From: Polynucleobacter sp. TSB-Sco08W16
GTDB lineage: Bacteria > Pseudomonadota > Gammaproteobacteria > Burkholderiales > Burkholderiaceae
Length of the DNA: 64,000 bases
Assembly (NCBI RefSeq): GCF_018687455.1
Contig: NZ_CP061291.1
Location: 1,798,001 to 1,862,000 of the forward strand
Reading direction: 5' to 3'
How positions within the stretch are numbered: the stretch's first letter is position 1; the number at the start of each line of letters is the position of its first letter. Positions 9,623 to 18,793 of this stretch are shown in pieces. The position numbers were made by a program, and so were the translations under genes. The notes under the pieces were generated by a model. It had not been told where the DNA came from, searched no databases, and saw only the letters and a list, made by a program, of their open reading frames with translations.

Positions 9623-11068
9623 TTAATAACGGTAATGGTCGGCTTTATATGGGCCTTCCTTGGTTACGCCAATATAAGAAGCTTGCTGATCTGACAACAC
9701 AGTTAACTCTGCATTGAGGGTCTTGAGCTGCAAACGCGCAACCTTCTCATCCAAATGCTTGGGCAATGTGTAAACACCGATTGGGTATTTATTGGTTCCC
9801 ACTGCATTCCATAATTCAATTTGGGCAATTACTTGGTTTGCAAATGAAGAGCTCATCACATAAGATGGGTGCCCAGTACCGCAACCAAGGTTTACTAAAC
9901 GACCTTTAGCCAAAATGATGATGCGCTTTTCAGGCTTACCGTTGGCGGCCGGGAAAATCACATGGTCAACTTGTGGCTTGATCTCTTCCCACTTGTATTT
10001 TTCAATACCAGCAACATCGATCTCATTATCAAAGTGGCCGATGTTACAAACAATTGCTTGATTCTTCATCTTGGCCATGTGATCATGAGTAATAACATGG
10101 TAGTTGCCTGTTGCCGATACAAAAATATCTGCTTTGTCAGCGGCGTAATCCATGGTGACAACGCGATAACCTTCCATCGCTGCTTGTAGTGCGCAGATTG
10201 GATCCACTTCAGTTACCCAAACTTGAGCTGATAAGGCGCGCAATGCTTGTGCAGAACCCTTGCCTACATCACCATAGCCACAAACTACTGCGACCTTACC
10301 GGCAACCATTACGTCTGTTGCGCGCTTAATCGCATCCACTAAAGACTCGCGGCAACCATAAAGATTGTCAAACTTACTCTTGGTTACAGAGTCATTTACG
10401 TTAATTGCTGGGAACTTCAAGTCACCCTTAGCAAACATTTGATACAAGCGATGTACGCCCGTAGTCGTTTCTTCTGTAACGCCTTTTACTTTTTCTAGGC
10501 GTGTCGAATACCAAGTCGGATCTTGTGCCAGTTTTTTCTTGATGGCAGCAAACAAAATTGTTTCTTCTTCGCTTGTTGGATTATTCAAGCAGGCTTGATC
10601 TTTTTCAGCGCGCGCACCAAGATGCAATAACAAAGTAGCATCGCCACCATCATCCAAAATCATGTTGGTATAGCCGCCATCCGCCCACTCAAAAATACGG
10701 TGCGTAAAGTCCCAGTACTGCTCAAGGGTTTCGCCCTTAATTGCAAATACTGGCGTACCGTTAGCAGCAATCGCTGCAGCAGCGTGATCTTGGGTTGAGA
10801 AAATGTTGCAAGAGGCCCACTGCACTTCGGCACCAAGGGCCTCAAGTGTCTCAATCAATACTGCCGTTTGGATGGTCATGTGTAATGAACCAGTGATGCG
10901 CGCACCGCGCAATGGCTGTTGTGCAGCGAACTCATCACGAATGGCGATCAAGCCAGGCATTTCGGTTTCAGCGATCGCAATTTCTTTACGGCCAAAGTCA
11001 GCCAAAGAAATATCAGCAATTGCGCAACGTGTTGCTACAAAGTTATTTAAATCAGAAACGGTATTCAT
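9623..11068 (-). CDS. ahcY: S-adenosyl-L-homocysteine hydrolase (adenosylhomocysteinase)
   Basis: 481 aa from the ATG at 11068. It splits SAH into adenosine and homocysteine in an NAD-dependent reaction, removing the product inhibitor of methyltransferases. Seen: the N-terminal [19 protein letters not shown], the [21 protein letters not shown] substrate region, the Rossmann motif [13 protein letters not shown], and the C-terminal KADHYRY. An in-frame start 60 bp upstream (11128) would add residues that match nothing in the family and would cut into the riboswitch pseudoknot, so 11068 is preferred. The leader holds an SAH riboswitch; metF follows. Confidence 0.96.
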   Translation of the reverse strand: MNTVSDLNNFVATRCAIADISLADFGRKEIAIAETEMPGLIAIRDEFAAQQPLRGARITGSLHMTIQTAVLIETLEALGAEVQWASCNIFSTQDHAAAAIAANGTPVFAIKGETLEQYWDFTHRIFEWADGGYTNMILDDGGDATLLLHLGARAEKDQACLNNPTSEEETILFAAIKKKLAQDPTWYSTRLEKVKGVTEETTTGVHRLYQMFAKGDLKFPAINVNDSVTKSKFDNLYGCRESLVDAIKRATDVMVAGKVAVVCGYGDVGKGSAQALRALSAQVWVTEVDPICALQAAMEGYRVVTMDYAADKADIFVSATGNYHVITHDHMAKMKNQAIVCNIGHFDNEIDVAGIEKYKWEEIKPQVDHVIFPAANGKPEKRIIILAKGRLVNLGCGTGHPSYVMSSSFANQVIAQIELWNAVGTNKYPIGVYTLPKHLDEKVARLQLKTLNAELTVLSDQQASYIGVTKEGPYKADHYRY

Positions 11069-11136
11069 TAATGCTCCAGCTAAATACGATTCAACGCTGG
11101 AGTAGAAACTCGCTAGCCATCGAATCATGGGTTAGC

Positions 11137-11233
11137 GAGCGCAGTTGCAATGAGTAAACTTCGATTAAAAGTCCGCTCCCTTCAAGCCTGGGGAAGTGCT
11201 GGGTCTCAGCATTCCTTGCAACGCTCCTTGAAG
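11137..11233 (-). ncRNA. SAH riboswitch in the ahcY leader
   Basis: On the minus strand a 7-bp closing stem is formed by CTTCAAG (11227-11233) and CTTGAAG (11180-11186). It encloses an inner hairpin TGCTG/CAGCA. The conserved segment GGAGCGTTGC follows the 5' arm of the closing stem. The downstream strand GCAACTGCGCTC (11137-11148) can pair with GAGCGTTGC to give the class's pseudoknot. These features and the position in front of ahcY match the known SAH riboswitch class of proteobacteria, which raises expression when SAH accumulates. The pseudoknot strand ends about 70 nt before the ahcY start. Confidence 0.9.
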
Positions 11234-11234
11234 G

Positions 11235-11264
11235 TATGGCGTAATTGTAAACAATTACGCCATA
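11235..11264. repeat. Perfect inverted repeat between metK and the SAH riboswitch
   Basis: A perfect 13-bp inverted repeat, TATGGCGTAATTG and its complement, with a 4-bp centre (TAAA), ends two bases before the 5' edge of the SAH aptamer. Downstream of metK it could act as a terminator, but no T-run follows it in the minus direction. It could also be an operator for the ahcY promoter. Function is not established. Confidence 0.6.
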
Positions 11265-11302
11265 TTTCGTCTTAGTACACCTATAAACTACTTATTTACC
11301 GC

Positions 11303-12469
11303 TTAAAGACCTGCTGCAGCACGTAATGCAGGCGCCTTATCTGTCTGCTCCCAAGTAAATTCTGGTTCTTCACGACCGAAGTGGCCATAAGCAGCAGTTT
11401 TACGATAGATTGGGCGCAAGAGATTGAGCATCTTCACGATACCTTTTGGACGCAGGTCAAAGTGCTCAGAAACCAATTGAGCAATCTTCTCATCTGAAAT
11501 CTTGCCAGTACCAAATGTGCTCACCATGACTGAAGTTGGCTTTGCAACACCAATCGCATATGAGATCTGAATCAAGCACTTGCTTGCCAAACCAGCAGCA
11601 ACCACGTTCTTTGCAACATAACGGCCAGCGTATGCAGCAGAGCGGTCAACCTTAGACGGATCTTTACCAGAGAAAGCGCCACCACCGTGAGGAGCTGCAC
11701 CGCCGTAGGTATCCACAATAATTTTGCGGCCAGTTAAACCACAATCGCCTTGTGGACCACCGATAACAAATCGACCAGTTGGGTTCACCAAGAAATTAAT
11801 CGCGCCTTTAATCAAATGCTTAGGCAATACAGGTTTGATGATTTCTTCGATCACAGCTTCACGTAATTTCTCGAGAGAAATTTCTTCGTCGTGTTGAGTT
11901 GACAACACAACAGTGTCGATAGAGTCGGGTTTGCCGTCTACATAACGCAATGTCACTTGGGACTTTGCATCAGGGCGCAACCAGTTCAAACGACCATCGC
12001 GACGTAATTGAGACTGACGCTCCACCAAACGGTGTGACAAATGAATTGGCAAAGGCATGAGCTCTGCAGTTTCGTCGCATGCGTAACCGAACATCAAACC
12101 TTGGTCGCCTGCGCCTTGATCTAAGCCGTCATCATGGGCTTTATCAACACCTTGAGCGATATCTGGACTTTGCTTGTCATAAGCGACTAATACTGCACAA
12201 CCTTTGTAGTCGATACCGTAAGCAGTATTGTCATAACCAATTTCACGCAAGGTATTGCGAGCTACCTGGATGTAATCAACATTAGCGTTAGTAGTAATTT
12301 CACCAGCCAAAACCACCAAGCCGGTATTACATAAAGTTTCTGCAGCAACGCGTGCTGTTGGGTCTTGAGCCAAGATGGCATCAAGAATCGAATCAGAAAT
12401 TTGGTCTGCTACTTTATCGGGATGACCTTCAGAGACCGACTCTGAGGTGAAGAAGTAATCATTTGCCAT
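11303..12469 (-). CDS. metK: S-adenosylmethionine synthetase
   Basis: 388 aa, typical length. Makes SAM from methionine and ATP. The motifs [13 protein letters not shown] (residues ~15-27), [12 protein letters not shown] (~118) and [16 protein letters not shown] (~260) are complete. It ends 70 bp before the SAH riboswitch, so SAM synthesis, use and SAH recycling are encoded in a row on one strand. ATG start with an AAAGGA element upstream. A recognisable promoter lies at 12594-12623, followed by a leader of about 118 nt with a closing stem. Confidence 0.97.
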   Translation of the reverse strand: MANDYFFTSESVSEGHPDKVADQISDSILDAILAQDPTARVAAETLCNTGLVVLAGEITTNANVDYIQVARNTLREIGYDNTAYGIDYKGCAVLVAYDKQSPDIAQGVDKAHDDGLDQGAGDQGLMFGYACDETAELMPLPIHLSHRLVERQSQLRRDGRLNWLRPDAKSQVTLRYVDGKPDSIDTVVLSTQHDEEISLEKLREAVIEEIIKPVLPKHLIKGAINFLVNPTGRFVIGGPQGDCGLTGRKIIVDTYGGAAPHGGGAFSGKDPSKVDRSAAYAGRYVAKNVVAAGLASKCLIQISYAIGVAKPTSVMVSTFGTGKISDEKIAQLVSEHFDLRPKGIVKMLNLLRPIYRKTAAYGHFGREEPEFTWEQTDKAPALRAAAGL

Positions 12470-12503
12470 TGCATATTCCTTTAAAAATTAACACGATCTA
12501 TGG

Positions 12504-12575
12504 GACAACTCGACGTGCCAGGAACCACAACGGCGACGCTTTAGCAGAATTTTTGAATCGCCCTGCAAGTTGTCT
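12504..12575 (-). ncRNA. Structured metK leader RNA, possible regulatory element
   Basis: On the minus strand GACAACT (12569-12575) and AGTTGTC (12504-12510) can form a 7-bp stem closing a ~72-nt region. Inside, GGCGA and TCGCC can pair, and GCAG/CTGC is an alternative. The element lies between the predicted metK start of transcription (about 12587) and the start codon. It does not look to me like any named SAM riboswitch class. The pairing is seen; a regulatory role is inferred. Confidence 0.4.
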
Positions 12576-12593
12576 TAACTCAGCGATAGGTCA

Positions 12594-12623
12594 ATATTAT
12601 CTGAAAAGGGCCAAATTCATCAA
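12594..12623 (-). promoter_or_regulatory. Predicted sigma-70 promoter of metK
   Basis: Minus strand: -35 TTGATG (12618-12623), an 18-bp spacer and -10 TAATAT (12594-12599). It would start transcription near 12587. The same AT-rich block may serve as the -10 (TATTAT, 12595-12600) of a rightward promoter with -35 TTGTCT at 12570-12575 (19-bp spacer) for the acyltransferase gene. The two divergent promoters would then overlap. Confidence 0.5.
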
Positions 12624-12671
12624 GGTTTGCTTAAATTTGGTCAATACAGCCGCTTTGAATATCATTGGGGG

Positions 12672-13532
12672 GTGCGTAAATTCCTACTAAAGATTGCCCT
12701 CAATACCATTGCTATGCTCCCCCTAGCGGTAGTGCAGGTATTTGGGGCTATCTTGGGTCTTCTTGCCTACGTGGGCTCTAAACAATATCGCACACTCTTT
12801 AGGCCTCAATATGAGGCTGTAGTCAATGAGCACAAGCTACCTTTAAAGCCCTGGGAAGCAGTACGTGCATCAGGCATGCTGTTTTCAGATAGCTTGTGGA
12901 TTTGGCGTAACCCTCAAAAAGCACTGAAATTGGTTGAGGTACAAAACTGGGATCTAGTTGAAGCAGCAATTCAAGAAGGGCATGGTCTTGTTATGCTGAC
13001 CCCACATCTGGGTGGCTTTGAAATTATTCCGAGAGTATTGGCGCAACATTTCCCTGCCACCATTTTGTATCGTCCATCCCGCCAAGAATGGCTTAACGAG
13101 GTTGTTGAAAATGGTCGTGCATACCCGAACATGCATTTCGTACCAACTAATCTCCATGGTGTTCGTGAAATGACAAGGGCACTTACTCGAGGAGAAGCCA
13201 TTGGCATTCTTCCAGATCAAGTTCCCAGTGGTGGTGAGGGCGTATGGGTCCCCTTCTTTGGTCGACCAGCCTACACAACACCTCTACCAGCCCGCCTTGC
13301 CAATCGCAATAACACGCCAGTAGTCATGTTTACAGCAAAGCGTAAAGCGATTGGCCAAGGTTGGCTCATGCAAGCCACTAGGCTCGCGCGTTTATCCGAA
13401 GATGCCAATGTTGCAGCCGCCGAACTCAATACTGCAATTGAAAACGCAGTCCTAGTTGCGCCCGAACAATTCATTTGGTCCTACAACCGGTACAAGCATC
13501 CCGCTGGTGCAGAATTGCCTCCAAGCGCCTGA
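12672..13532 (+). CDS. Lipid A acyltransferase, LpxL/HtrB family
   Basis: 286 aa from the GTG at 12672. It belongs to the inner-membrane acyltransferases that add secondary fatty acyl chains to lipid A from acyl-ACP. One membrane segment lies at residues ~5-33. The HX4D/E catalytic motif is H112...E117 (HLGGFE), followed by LYRPSRQEWLNEVV and the GILPDQVPSGGEGVWVPFFG substrate region. A TTG at 12627 is in frame but would add residues unlike the family start. It is followed 21 bp later by a second enzyme of the same family. Confidence 0.88.
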   Translation: MRKFLLKIALNTIAMLPLAVVQVFGAILGLLAYVGSKQYRTLFRPQYEAVVNEHKLPLKPWEAVRASGMLFSDSLWIWRNPQKALKLVEVQNWDLVEAAIQEGHGLVMLTPHLGGFEIIPRVLAQHFPATILYRPSRQEWLNEVVENGRAYPNMHFVPTNLHGVREMTRALTRGEAIGILPDQVPSGGEGVWVPFFGRPAYTTPLPARLANRNNTPVVMFTAKRKAIGQGWLMQATRLARLSEDANVAAAELNTAIENAVLVAPEQFIWSYNRYKHPAGAELPPSA

Positions 13533-13553
13533 TTAACTGTCTATCATTTTTAA

Positions 13554-14453
13554 ATGGTCTGGTTATCTAACCTCTTCAATTTCTTGGCGCTGAATGTATT
13601 GCGCTTATTTGCTTTTCTCCCTTATGGCATCACTATCTATTTTGGCTATGGTCTTGGTTGGCTGGCAGCCCACATTCCAAACGATCGCGCAAAAGTGGTT
13701 AAGACCAATCTACGCTTATGTTTTCCAAGCTTGAGTGAAAAAGAAATTGATGCCTTAGCACTTGAACATTGGAAATTATTTGGTCGCAGCGTGTTGGAGA
13801 GAAGTCGTATTTGGCTAGGTAGTGGAAAACAAATTACAGATATCGTAAGTATTGATTCTGCAATTACCTTAGGCGATCGCAAGCCGCGTCTTCTTATTAA
13901 TCCCCATTTTGTTGGTCTTGAAGGTGGCTTCATGGCGCTCTCTGTATTGGCTAGCCAACATGACTGGCCAAGGGGTGCAGGCCTTTATCAAAATATGAAG
14001 AACCCTTTCTTCAATCAAAAGATGATTGAGTGGAGAAATCGTTTTGGCGGCAAATCCATCGAAAGACAAAGTCGTCTACGCGATCTGATTCGTGAGATTC
14101 AAACGGGTAATTTTATTTTTATTGCTCCCGATATTGATCTAGGTCCACGTGATTCTGTCTTTGTACCTTTTTTTGGCATTCAGACCAACACGATTACCTC
14201 TGTCTCGCGCCTAGCTAGATTAAGTGGTGCTGAGGTATGTCTGATGACCACGACCCTTAACCAAGATCGCAAAGGTTATACCTGTCACATCAGCAAGCCA
14301 CTGCCAAACTTTCCAAGCAATGATGTGGAAAAAGATACGGCTCGCCTCAATCAATACATTGAGGAGCTTGTTAGAGAAAGGCCGGCAGAGTACTATTGGG
14401 TACATAAACGCTTTAAACATCGCCCTCCTGGCGAGCCGAGCCTTTACAAATAA
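13554..14453 (+). CDS. Lipid A acyltransferase, LpxL/HtrB family (second copy)
   Basis: 299 aa, ATG start. Membrane segment at residues ~8-40. Catalytic HX4E at H118-E123 (HFVGLE). The block VVKTNLRLCFPSLS, GRSVLERSRIWLGS and IAPDIDLGPRDSVFVPFFG are shared almost word for word with the third copy at 36739, and much less with the preceding gene. This one and the third are therefore close paralogues. It is probably co-transcribed with the upstream acyltransferase and with dapF, which starts 9 bp after its stop. Confidence 0.9.
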   Translation: MVWLSNLFNFLALNVLRLFAFLPYGITIYFGYGLGWLAAHIPNDRAKVVKTNLRLCFPSLSEKEIDALALEHWKLFGRSVLERSRIWLGSGKQITDIVSIDSAITLGDRKPRLLINPHFVGLEGGFMALSVLASQHDWPRGAGLYQNMKNPFFNQKMIEWRNRFGGKSIERQSRLRDLIREIQTGNFIFIAPDIDLGPRDSVFVPFFGIQTNTITSVSRLARLSGAEVCLMTTTLNQDRKGYTCHISKPLPNFPSNDVEKDTARLNQYIEELVRERPAEYYWVHKRFKHRPPGEPSLYK

Positions 14454-14462
14454 CGAGATATT

Positions 14463-15365
14463 TTGAGTAATCACCTAAACAATGCCGGACGCAAACTACG
14501 CTTCACCAAAATGCATGGTGCTGGCAATGATTTCATTGTGCTCAATGGCATTGATCAGGATTTAAGTGACATCACTCGTGAACAATGGCAATCATTGGCT
14601 CATCGACAATTTGGCATTGGTGCAGATCAAATTCTTTTAGTAGAAAAAGCTACTCGGCCAGATGCTGATTTTCGCTATCGCATTTTTAATGCTGATGGTG
14701 GCGAAGTCGAGCAATGTGGCAATGGCTCTCGTTGCTTTGTACGCTTTGTACTTGATCAAGGTCTATCCACCAAAAATCCAATTCGTGTAGAAGTCGCACA
14801 CACTGTGCTTACCCTTAAATCTCATGCAGACGGCCAAGTGGAAGTGGATATGGGTGCGCCTATTTTTGAGCACAGCCAAATCCCATTCAATGGGCATGGC
14901 TTAGCCAGCATGCAAGAGTTTCACGAAACACTGTATGCGCTTCCCCTAGAGCATCCTGCGACACACGATAGCTTTGTTGGCGTCCTATCGATGGGCAACC
15001 CTCATGCCGTTCAAGTGGTTGGTGATATCGGGAGCGCTCCCGTACTGCAAGAAGGCCCTGAAATCGAGAATCACTCTGCGTTTCCAAAAAAGGTTAATGC
15101 TGGCTATATGCAGATTGTTAATCGCAATGAAATTCAATTACGCGTCTATGAGCGAGGCGCTGGAGAGACCCTGGCTTGTGGCACAGGTGCTTGCGCAGCT
15201 GTAGTTTCTGGCATCCACAGGGGTTTACTAGATTCACCAGTCACAGTGCACACCCGCGGTGGCGATCTTCAAATCGCCTGGGGCGGAATTACCAATGACA
15301 TCGTTCAGCCCGTCATCATGACCGGGCCCGCAGTAACTGTATTTGAAGGCGAAACTGCAATCTAA
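14463..15365 (+). CDS. dapF: Diaminopimelate epimerase
   Basis: 300 aa. Interconverts LL- and meso-diaminopimelate for lysine and peptidoglycan. The N-terminal [12 protein letters not shown], the first catalytic cysteine in CGNGSRC and the second in ACGTGACA are all present. The start is a TTG at 14463, nine bases after the upstream stop; the later ATG at MHGAGND would cut off the conserved first strand, so TTG is favoured. It converges with pyrE (20 bp apart). Confidence 0.95.
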   Translation: MSNHLNNAGRKLRFTKMHGAGNDFIVLNGIDQDLSDITREQWQSLAHRQFGIGADQILLVEKATRPDADFRYRIFNADGGEVEQCGNGSRCFVRFVLDQGLSTKNPIRVEVAHTVLTLKSHADGQVEVDMGAPIFEHSQIPFNGHGLASMQEFHETLYALPLEHPATHDSFVGVLSMGNPHAVQVVGDIGSAPVLQEGPEIENHSAFPKKVNAGYMQIVNRNEIQLRVYERGAGETLACGTGACAAVVSGIHRGLLDSPVTVHTRGGDLQIAWGGITNDIVQPVIMTGPAVTVFEGETAI

Positions 15366-15385
15366 GAGATCGTAGTACGTCGTTC

Positions 15386-16054
15386 TTAGATGCCGTATTT
15401 CTCGCGATAGGCTGTTACAGCCGGTAAATAATTTGTAAGCTGCGTATCGTTAGAAGCAGTTAAAAAAGACATCAAACCAGACAAGTTTGCAATCGAGATC
15501 ACTGGCAAGCCAAATTCTTGCTCAACCGCTTGTACAGCGGATTTATCGCCAATCTCACTCGCAGTGCCTGACCTTTCCATGCGATCTAATGCAATCATTA
15601 CTGCCACGGGCTCTGCACCCGCTTTGCGAATCAAATCAACTGACTCCCTGACGGAAGTTCCTGCAGAAATAACATCATCAACGATGACAACCTTACCTTT
15701 GACTGGTGCGCCTACCAGGACGCCGCCTTCGCCATGATCTTTCGCCTCTTTGCGGTTATAGGCATATGGAACATTAACGCCGCTATCGGCCAAGGCAATA
15801 GCCGTAGCAGAAGCCAGTGTAATGCCCTTGTATGCGGGGCCGTAAAGCATGTCAAATGAAAGTTTAGATTCTTGCAGGGCCTTCGCATAATAGCGGCCCA
15901 AGGCACCTAAGCGAGCACCATCATCAAATCCTCCCGCATTAAAGAAATAAGGCGAAAGTCTGCCGGCTTTGGTTTTAAACTCCCCGAAGGACAAAACCTT
16001 TGCTTCTAAAGCAAAACGAATAAAGTTATCTTGATTTGAATTATTTGAGCTCAT
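15386..16054 (-). CDS. pyrE: Orotate phosphoribosyltransferase
   Basis: 222 aa. Joins orotate and PRPP to give OMP in pyrimidine synthesis. The PRPP-binding motif VVIVDDVISAGTSV lies near residues 117-130. SPYFFNAGGFDDG and GPAYKGITLA are typical PyrE blocks. Its ATG lies only 8 bp from the ATG of the divergent exonuclease gene, so its promoter must lie inside that gene. Confidence 0.95.
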   Translation of the reverse strand: MSSNNSNQDNFIRFALEAKVLSFGEFKTKAGRLSPYFFNAGGFDDGARLGALGRYYAKALQESKLSFDMLYGPAYKGITLASATAIALADSGVNVPYAYNRKEAKDHGEGGVLVGAPVKGKVVIVDDVISAGTSVRESVDLIRKAGAEPVAVMIALDRMERSGTASEIGDKSAVQAVEQEFGLPVISIANLSGLMSFLTASNDTQLTNYLPAVTAYREKYGI

Positions 16055-16062
16055 AGGACTAC

Positions 16063-16845
16063 ATGTTACGCATCATTTCAGCGAACCTCAATGGTATCCG
16101 CTCTGCAGTTAAAAAAGGCTTCCTGCCATGGGCTACTAAGCAAAAGGCGGACTTTATCTGTATGCAAGAGCTCAAGGCTCAGAGGGATGACCTGGAGGAT
16201 GCCATTCTCAATCCTGATGGAATGCACGGTTTCTTTCACCATGCGGAGAAGAAAGGCTATAGCGGCTGCGGAATTTATACCCCACACAAGCCCGATGAAG
16301 TTCTCTATGGATATGGCAACGACGAGTTTGATGCAGAGGGTCGCTATGTAGAAGTCCGCCTCAAAGAGCTCTCAGTAATCTCGGTATACATGCCTTCAGG
16401 TTCTAGCTCTCCAGAGCGCCAGGAGGCCAAATACCGCTATCTAGATAGCTTCTTACCCCATCTGATCAAACTTAAAAAGTCCGGACGAGAGATCGTGCTC
16501 TGTGGAGACGTCAATATTGCGCATCACGAGATCGATTTAAAAAACTGGAAAGGCAATCTTAAAAATTCAGGCTTCCTTCCAGAGGAGCGTGCATGGCTCA
16601 CCAACCTCTTTGATAAAGTAGGTTACGTTGATGTGTATCGCAAGCTGGAGCCCGAGGCTGGAGACTCCTGCTACACCTGGTGGAGCAATCGTGGGCAGGC
16701 TTATGCAAAGAATGTCGGATGGCGCATTGACTATCACATCAGCACACCAGGTATTGCGGCTACTGCCAAAAAAACGGTTGTCTATAAAGATGAGCGCTTC
16801 TCAGATCATGCGCCATTGACTGTGGATTACGACTGGAAACTTTAA
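16063..16845 (+). CDS. xth: Exodeoxyribonuclease III / AP endonuclease
   Basis: 260 aa member of the exonuclease-endonuclease-phosphatase family that cuts at abasic sites in base excision repair. Motifs in order: ISANLNGIRSA at the N terminus, FICMQELKAQ with the metal-binding Glu, CGDVNIAHHEID, WRIDYHIST and the C-terminal SDHAPLTVDY. The first metal-site Asn and the catalytic Asp-His pair are present. Divergent from pyrE with an 8-bp gap. Confidence 0.93.
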   Translation: MLRIISANLNGIRSAVKKGFLPWATKQKADFICMQELKAQRDDLEDAILNPDGMHGFFHHAEKKGYSGCGIYTPHKPDEVLYGYGNDEFDAEGRYVEVRLKELSVISVYMPSGSSSPERQEAKYRYLDSFLPHLIKLKKSGREIVLCGDVNIAHHEIDLKNWKGNLKNSGFLPEERAWLTNLFDKVGYVDVYRKLEPEAGDSCYTWWSNRGQAYAKNVGWRIDYHISTPGIAATAKKTVVYKDERFSDHAPLTVDYDWKL

Positions 16846-16864
16846 GCAAACTAAAAGAGGGAAG

Positions 16865-18178
16865 TTACTCGCCGTCTTTTTTAATCTGCACGACCTGAAA
16901 GTGAATGGTTGCCCAAATCAGCACAAGGACTGGCGCACCAATAATGGCAGTGCCATAGAAAAATGCCTGATATCCATAGTGATCAACAAATACGCCTGAG
17001 AAGCCTGCAAGCCACTTAGGCAGGAGCAGCATCATGGAGCTAAATAGCGCGTACTGTGTAGCTGAATAACGAATATTAGTCAGAGATGATAAGAAGGCAA
17101 TAAAGGCAGCACTAGCAATGCCTGAGCTTAAGTTATCCGCAGAAATTACCCAAATCAAACCATGTAAATCATGCCCCTGCGTAGCAAGCCAAGCAAATAA
17201 AAGATTGCTTACAGCAGATAACACGGCACCGAAAAACAAAATTCGTAAAACACCAAAGCGCAGGGTAAGTACACCACCGACAAATGCGCCAACCAAAGTC
17301 ATTACCACACCAAATACTTTACTGACTGCAGCAACTTCGTCTTTGGTGTAACCCATATCAACATAAAAAGGATTTGCCATGATGCCCATGACTACATCAC
17401 TAATTCGATAGATGGCAATGAGCGACAAAATTAAGATGGCGTGCCAACGATAGCGATGGATAAATTCTGCAAAAGGCTCAATCAAAGTTTGATAAAGCCA
17501 TGCTTTTGCATCACGTACCTTTGCCAACTCATAACGTGCGGGCTCTTTACTAAATAAGGTTGTTAGGACGCCAACCCCGATGGAGGCAGCCATACAAAGG
17601 TAGGCAAATTGCCATGCACTCGCATCGTAACCGGCACCCGTTTCAACCCTGGCAGCCAACCACAGAGCACCTGCGCCAGCCCAAATCAAAGCTAAGCGAT
17701 AACCCGTTTGATAGGTTGCTGCAAGCGCTGCCTGATGATCGCTATTAGCGGATTCAATACGAAATGCATCTAAAGCAATATCTTGTGTAGCAGAACCAAA
17801 TGCCACCAGCAGTGCACACCAAACAATCGAGTTCAAGGCAAGCTTAGGATCTAGCGTCGACATTCCCACTAATCCAAGAATAATGAGCGCTTGTGCAAAA
17901 ATGAGCCAGCTTCTTCTGCGCCCCAGCAACTTGGTTAAAAACGGAATTTGTACGCGATCGACTAATGGCGCCCATACCCACTTGAACGCATAAATTAAGC
18001 CCACCCAGGTGAGGTAACCAATCGTGCTGCGATCAATGCCCGCTTCACGTAACCAGAAACTTAAAGTTCCTAAAATCAATAACAGAGGTAGGCCAGCCGA
18101 AAAGCCGAGGAACAACATTCGCAGACAGGGCCATTCGAGATAGACTCGAAAGTCTTTTAGCCAAGATCGAACCGCCAT
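16865..18178 (-). CDS. ampG: AmpG-like muropeptide permease, MFS
   Basis: 437 aa with about 12 membrane segments. The N-terminal FLGFSAGLPLLLILGTLSFWL and the following REAGIDRSTIGYL are characteristic of AmpG, which imports anhydro-muropeptides released by lytic transglycosylases. I start it at the ATG at 18178, which has AAAGG 5 nt upstream; a GTG at 18184 would add two residues. The substrate is inferred from family similarity. The gene lies 21 bp downstream of metW on the same strand. Confidence 0.88.
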   Translation of the reverse strand: MAVRSWLKDFRVYLEWPCLRMLFLGFSAGLPLLLILGTLSFWLREAGIDRSTIGYLTWVGLIYAFKWVWAPLVDRVQIPFLTKLLGRRRSWLIFAQALIILGLVGMSTLDPKLALNSIVWCALLVAFGSATQDIALDAFRIESANSDHQAALAATYQTGYRLALIWAGAGALWLAARVETGAGYDASAWQFAYLCMAASIGVGVLTTLFSKEPARYELAKVRDAKAWLYQTLIEPFAEFIHRYRWHAILILSLIAIYRISDVVMGIMANPFYVDMGYTKDEVAAVSKVFGVVMTLVGAFVGGVLTLRFGVLRILFFGAVLSAVSNLLFAWLATQGHDLHGLIWVISADNLSSGIASAAFIAFLSSLTNIRYSATQYALFSSMMLLLPKWLAGFSGVFVDHYGYQAFFYGTAIIGAPVLVLIWATIHFQVVQIKKDGE

Positions 18179-18199
18179 TAACACCTTTGTACTTTTATC

Positions 18200-18793
18200 C
18201 TAGGCACGACATACGCGGAATAAAGCAAGGCTACCAAATAGATTTGGCATCAGAGTGACCTGTCGCCCATCGTGCAAGATGCATTGATCAAGTACTTTGA
18301 GGCCAAGACTAGATGCAAGCTTCTCAAAATCAGCTACAGTCAGTACGCGTACGTTCGGTGTGTTGTACCACTGATAAGGCAGACTCTTCGATACAGGCAT
18401 ACGCCCAAGACCTACTGCTAGCCGATGTGACCAATGTCCAAAGTTAGGAAAGGACACAATCGACTCTTTGCCAACGCGCACGACTTCACGCAAAATCTTT
18501 TCAGTTTGGTGAATGGTTTGTACCGTCTGCGACAACACAACAGTATCAAAACTATTATCTTCAAAGAGCGCTAAACCGCCCTCTAAGTCTTGCTGAATGA
18601 CGTTCAAACCTTTTTGCACACAGGCAAGCACGCGCGCATCATCAATTTCTACACCGTAGGCGTGCACTGGTTTTTGCTTTTGTAAAAACTCTAAGAAACT
18701 GCCGTCGCCACAACCCAGATCTAGCACCTGGCTATTGGGTGCAATCCACTTAGCAATGGCCGCAAAGTCAGCGCGTTTCGTGACATTGCTCAT
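18200..18793 (-). CDS. metW: Methionine biosynthesis protein MetW
   Basis: 197 aa methyltransferase-fold protein with the SAM-type motif [15 protein letters not shown] near residue 22. The family blocks [20 protein letters not shown] and VSFPNFGHW are present. MetW is typically paired with MetX and is thought to support homoserine acylation; its direct chemical role is not settled. The start overlaps metX by 4 bp (ATGA), which implies coupled translation and probably matched amounts. Confidence 0.94.
   Translation of the reverse strand: MSNVTKRADFAAIAKWIAPNSQVLDLGCGDGSFLEFLQKQKPVHAYGVEIDDARVLACVQKGLNVIQQDLEGGLALFEDNSFDTVVLSQTVQTIHQTEKILREVVRVGKESIVSFPNFGHWSHRLAVGLGRMPVSKSLPYQWYNTPNVRVLTVADFEKLASSLGLKVLDQCILHDGRQVTLMPNLFGSLALFRVCRA

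Noticed and set aside
13646..13933. Long open frame antisense to the second acyltransferase
   Set aside because: Lies wholly within a clear gene, has no ribosome site and no recognisable protein family.
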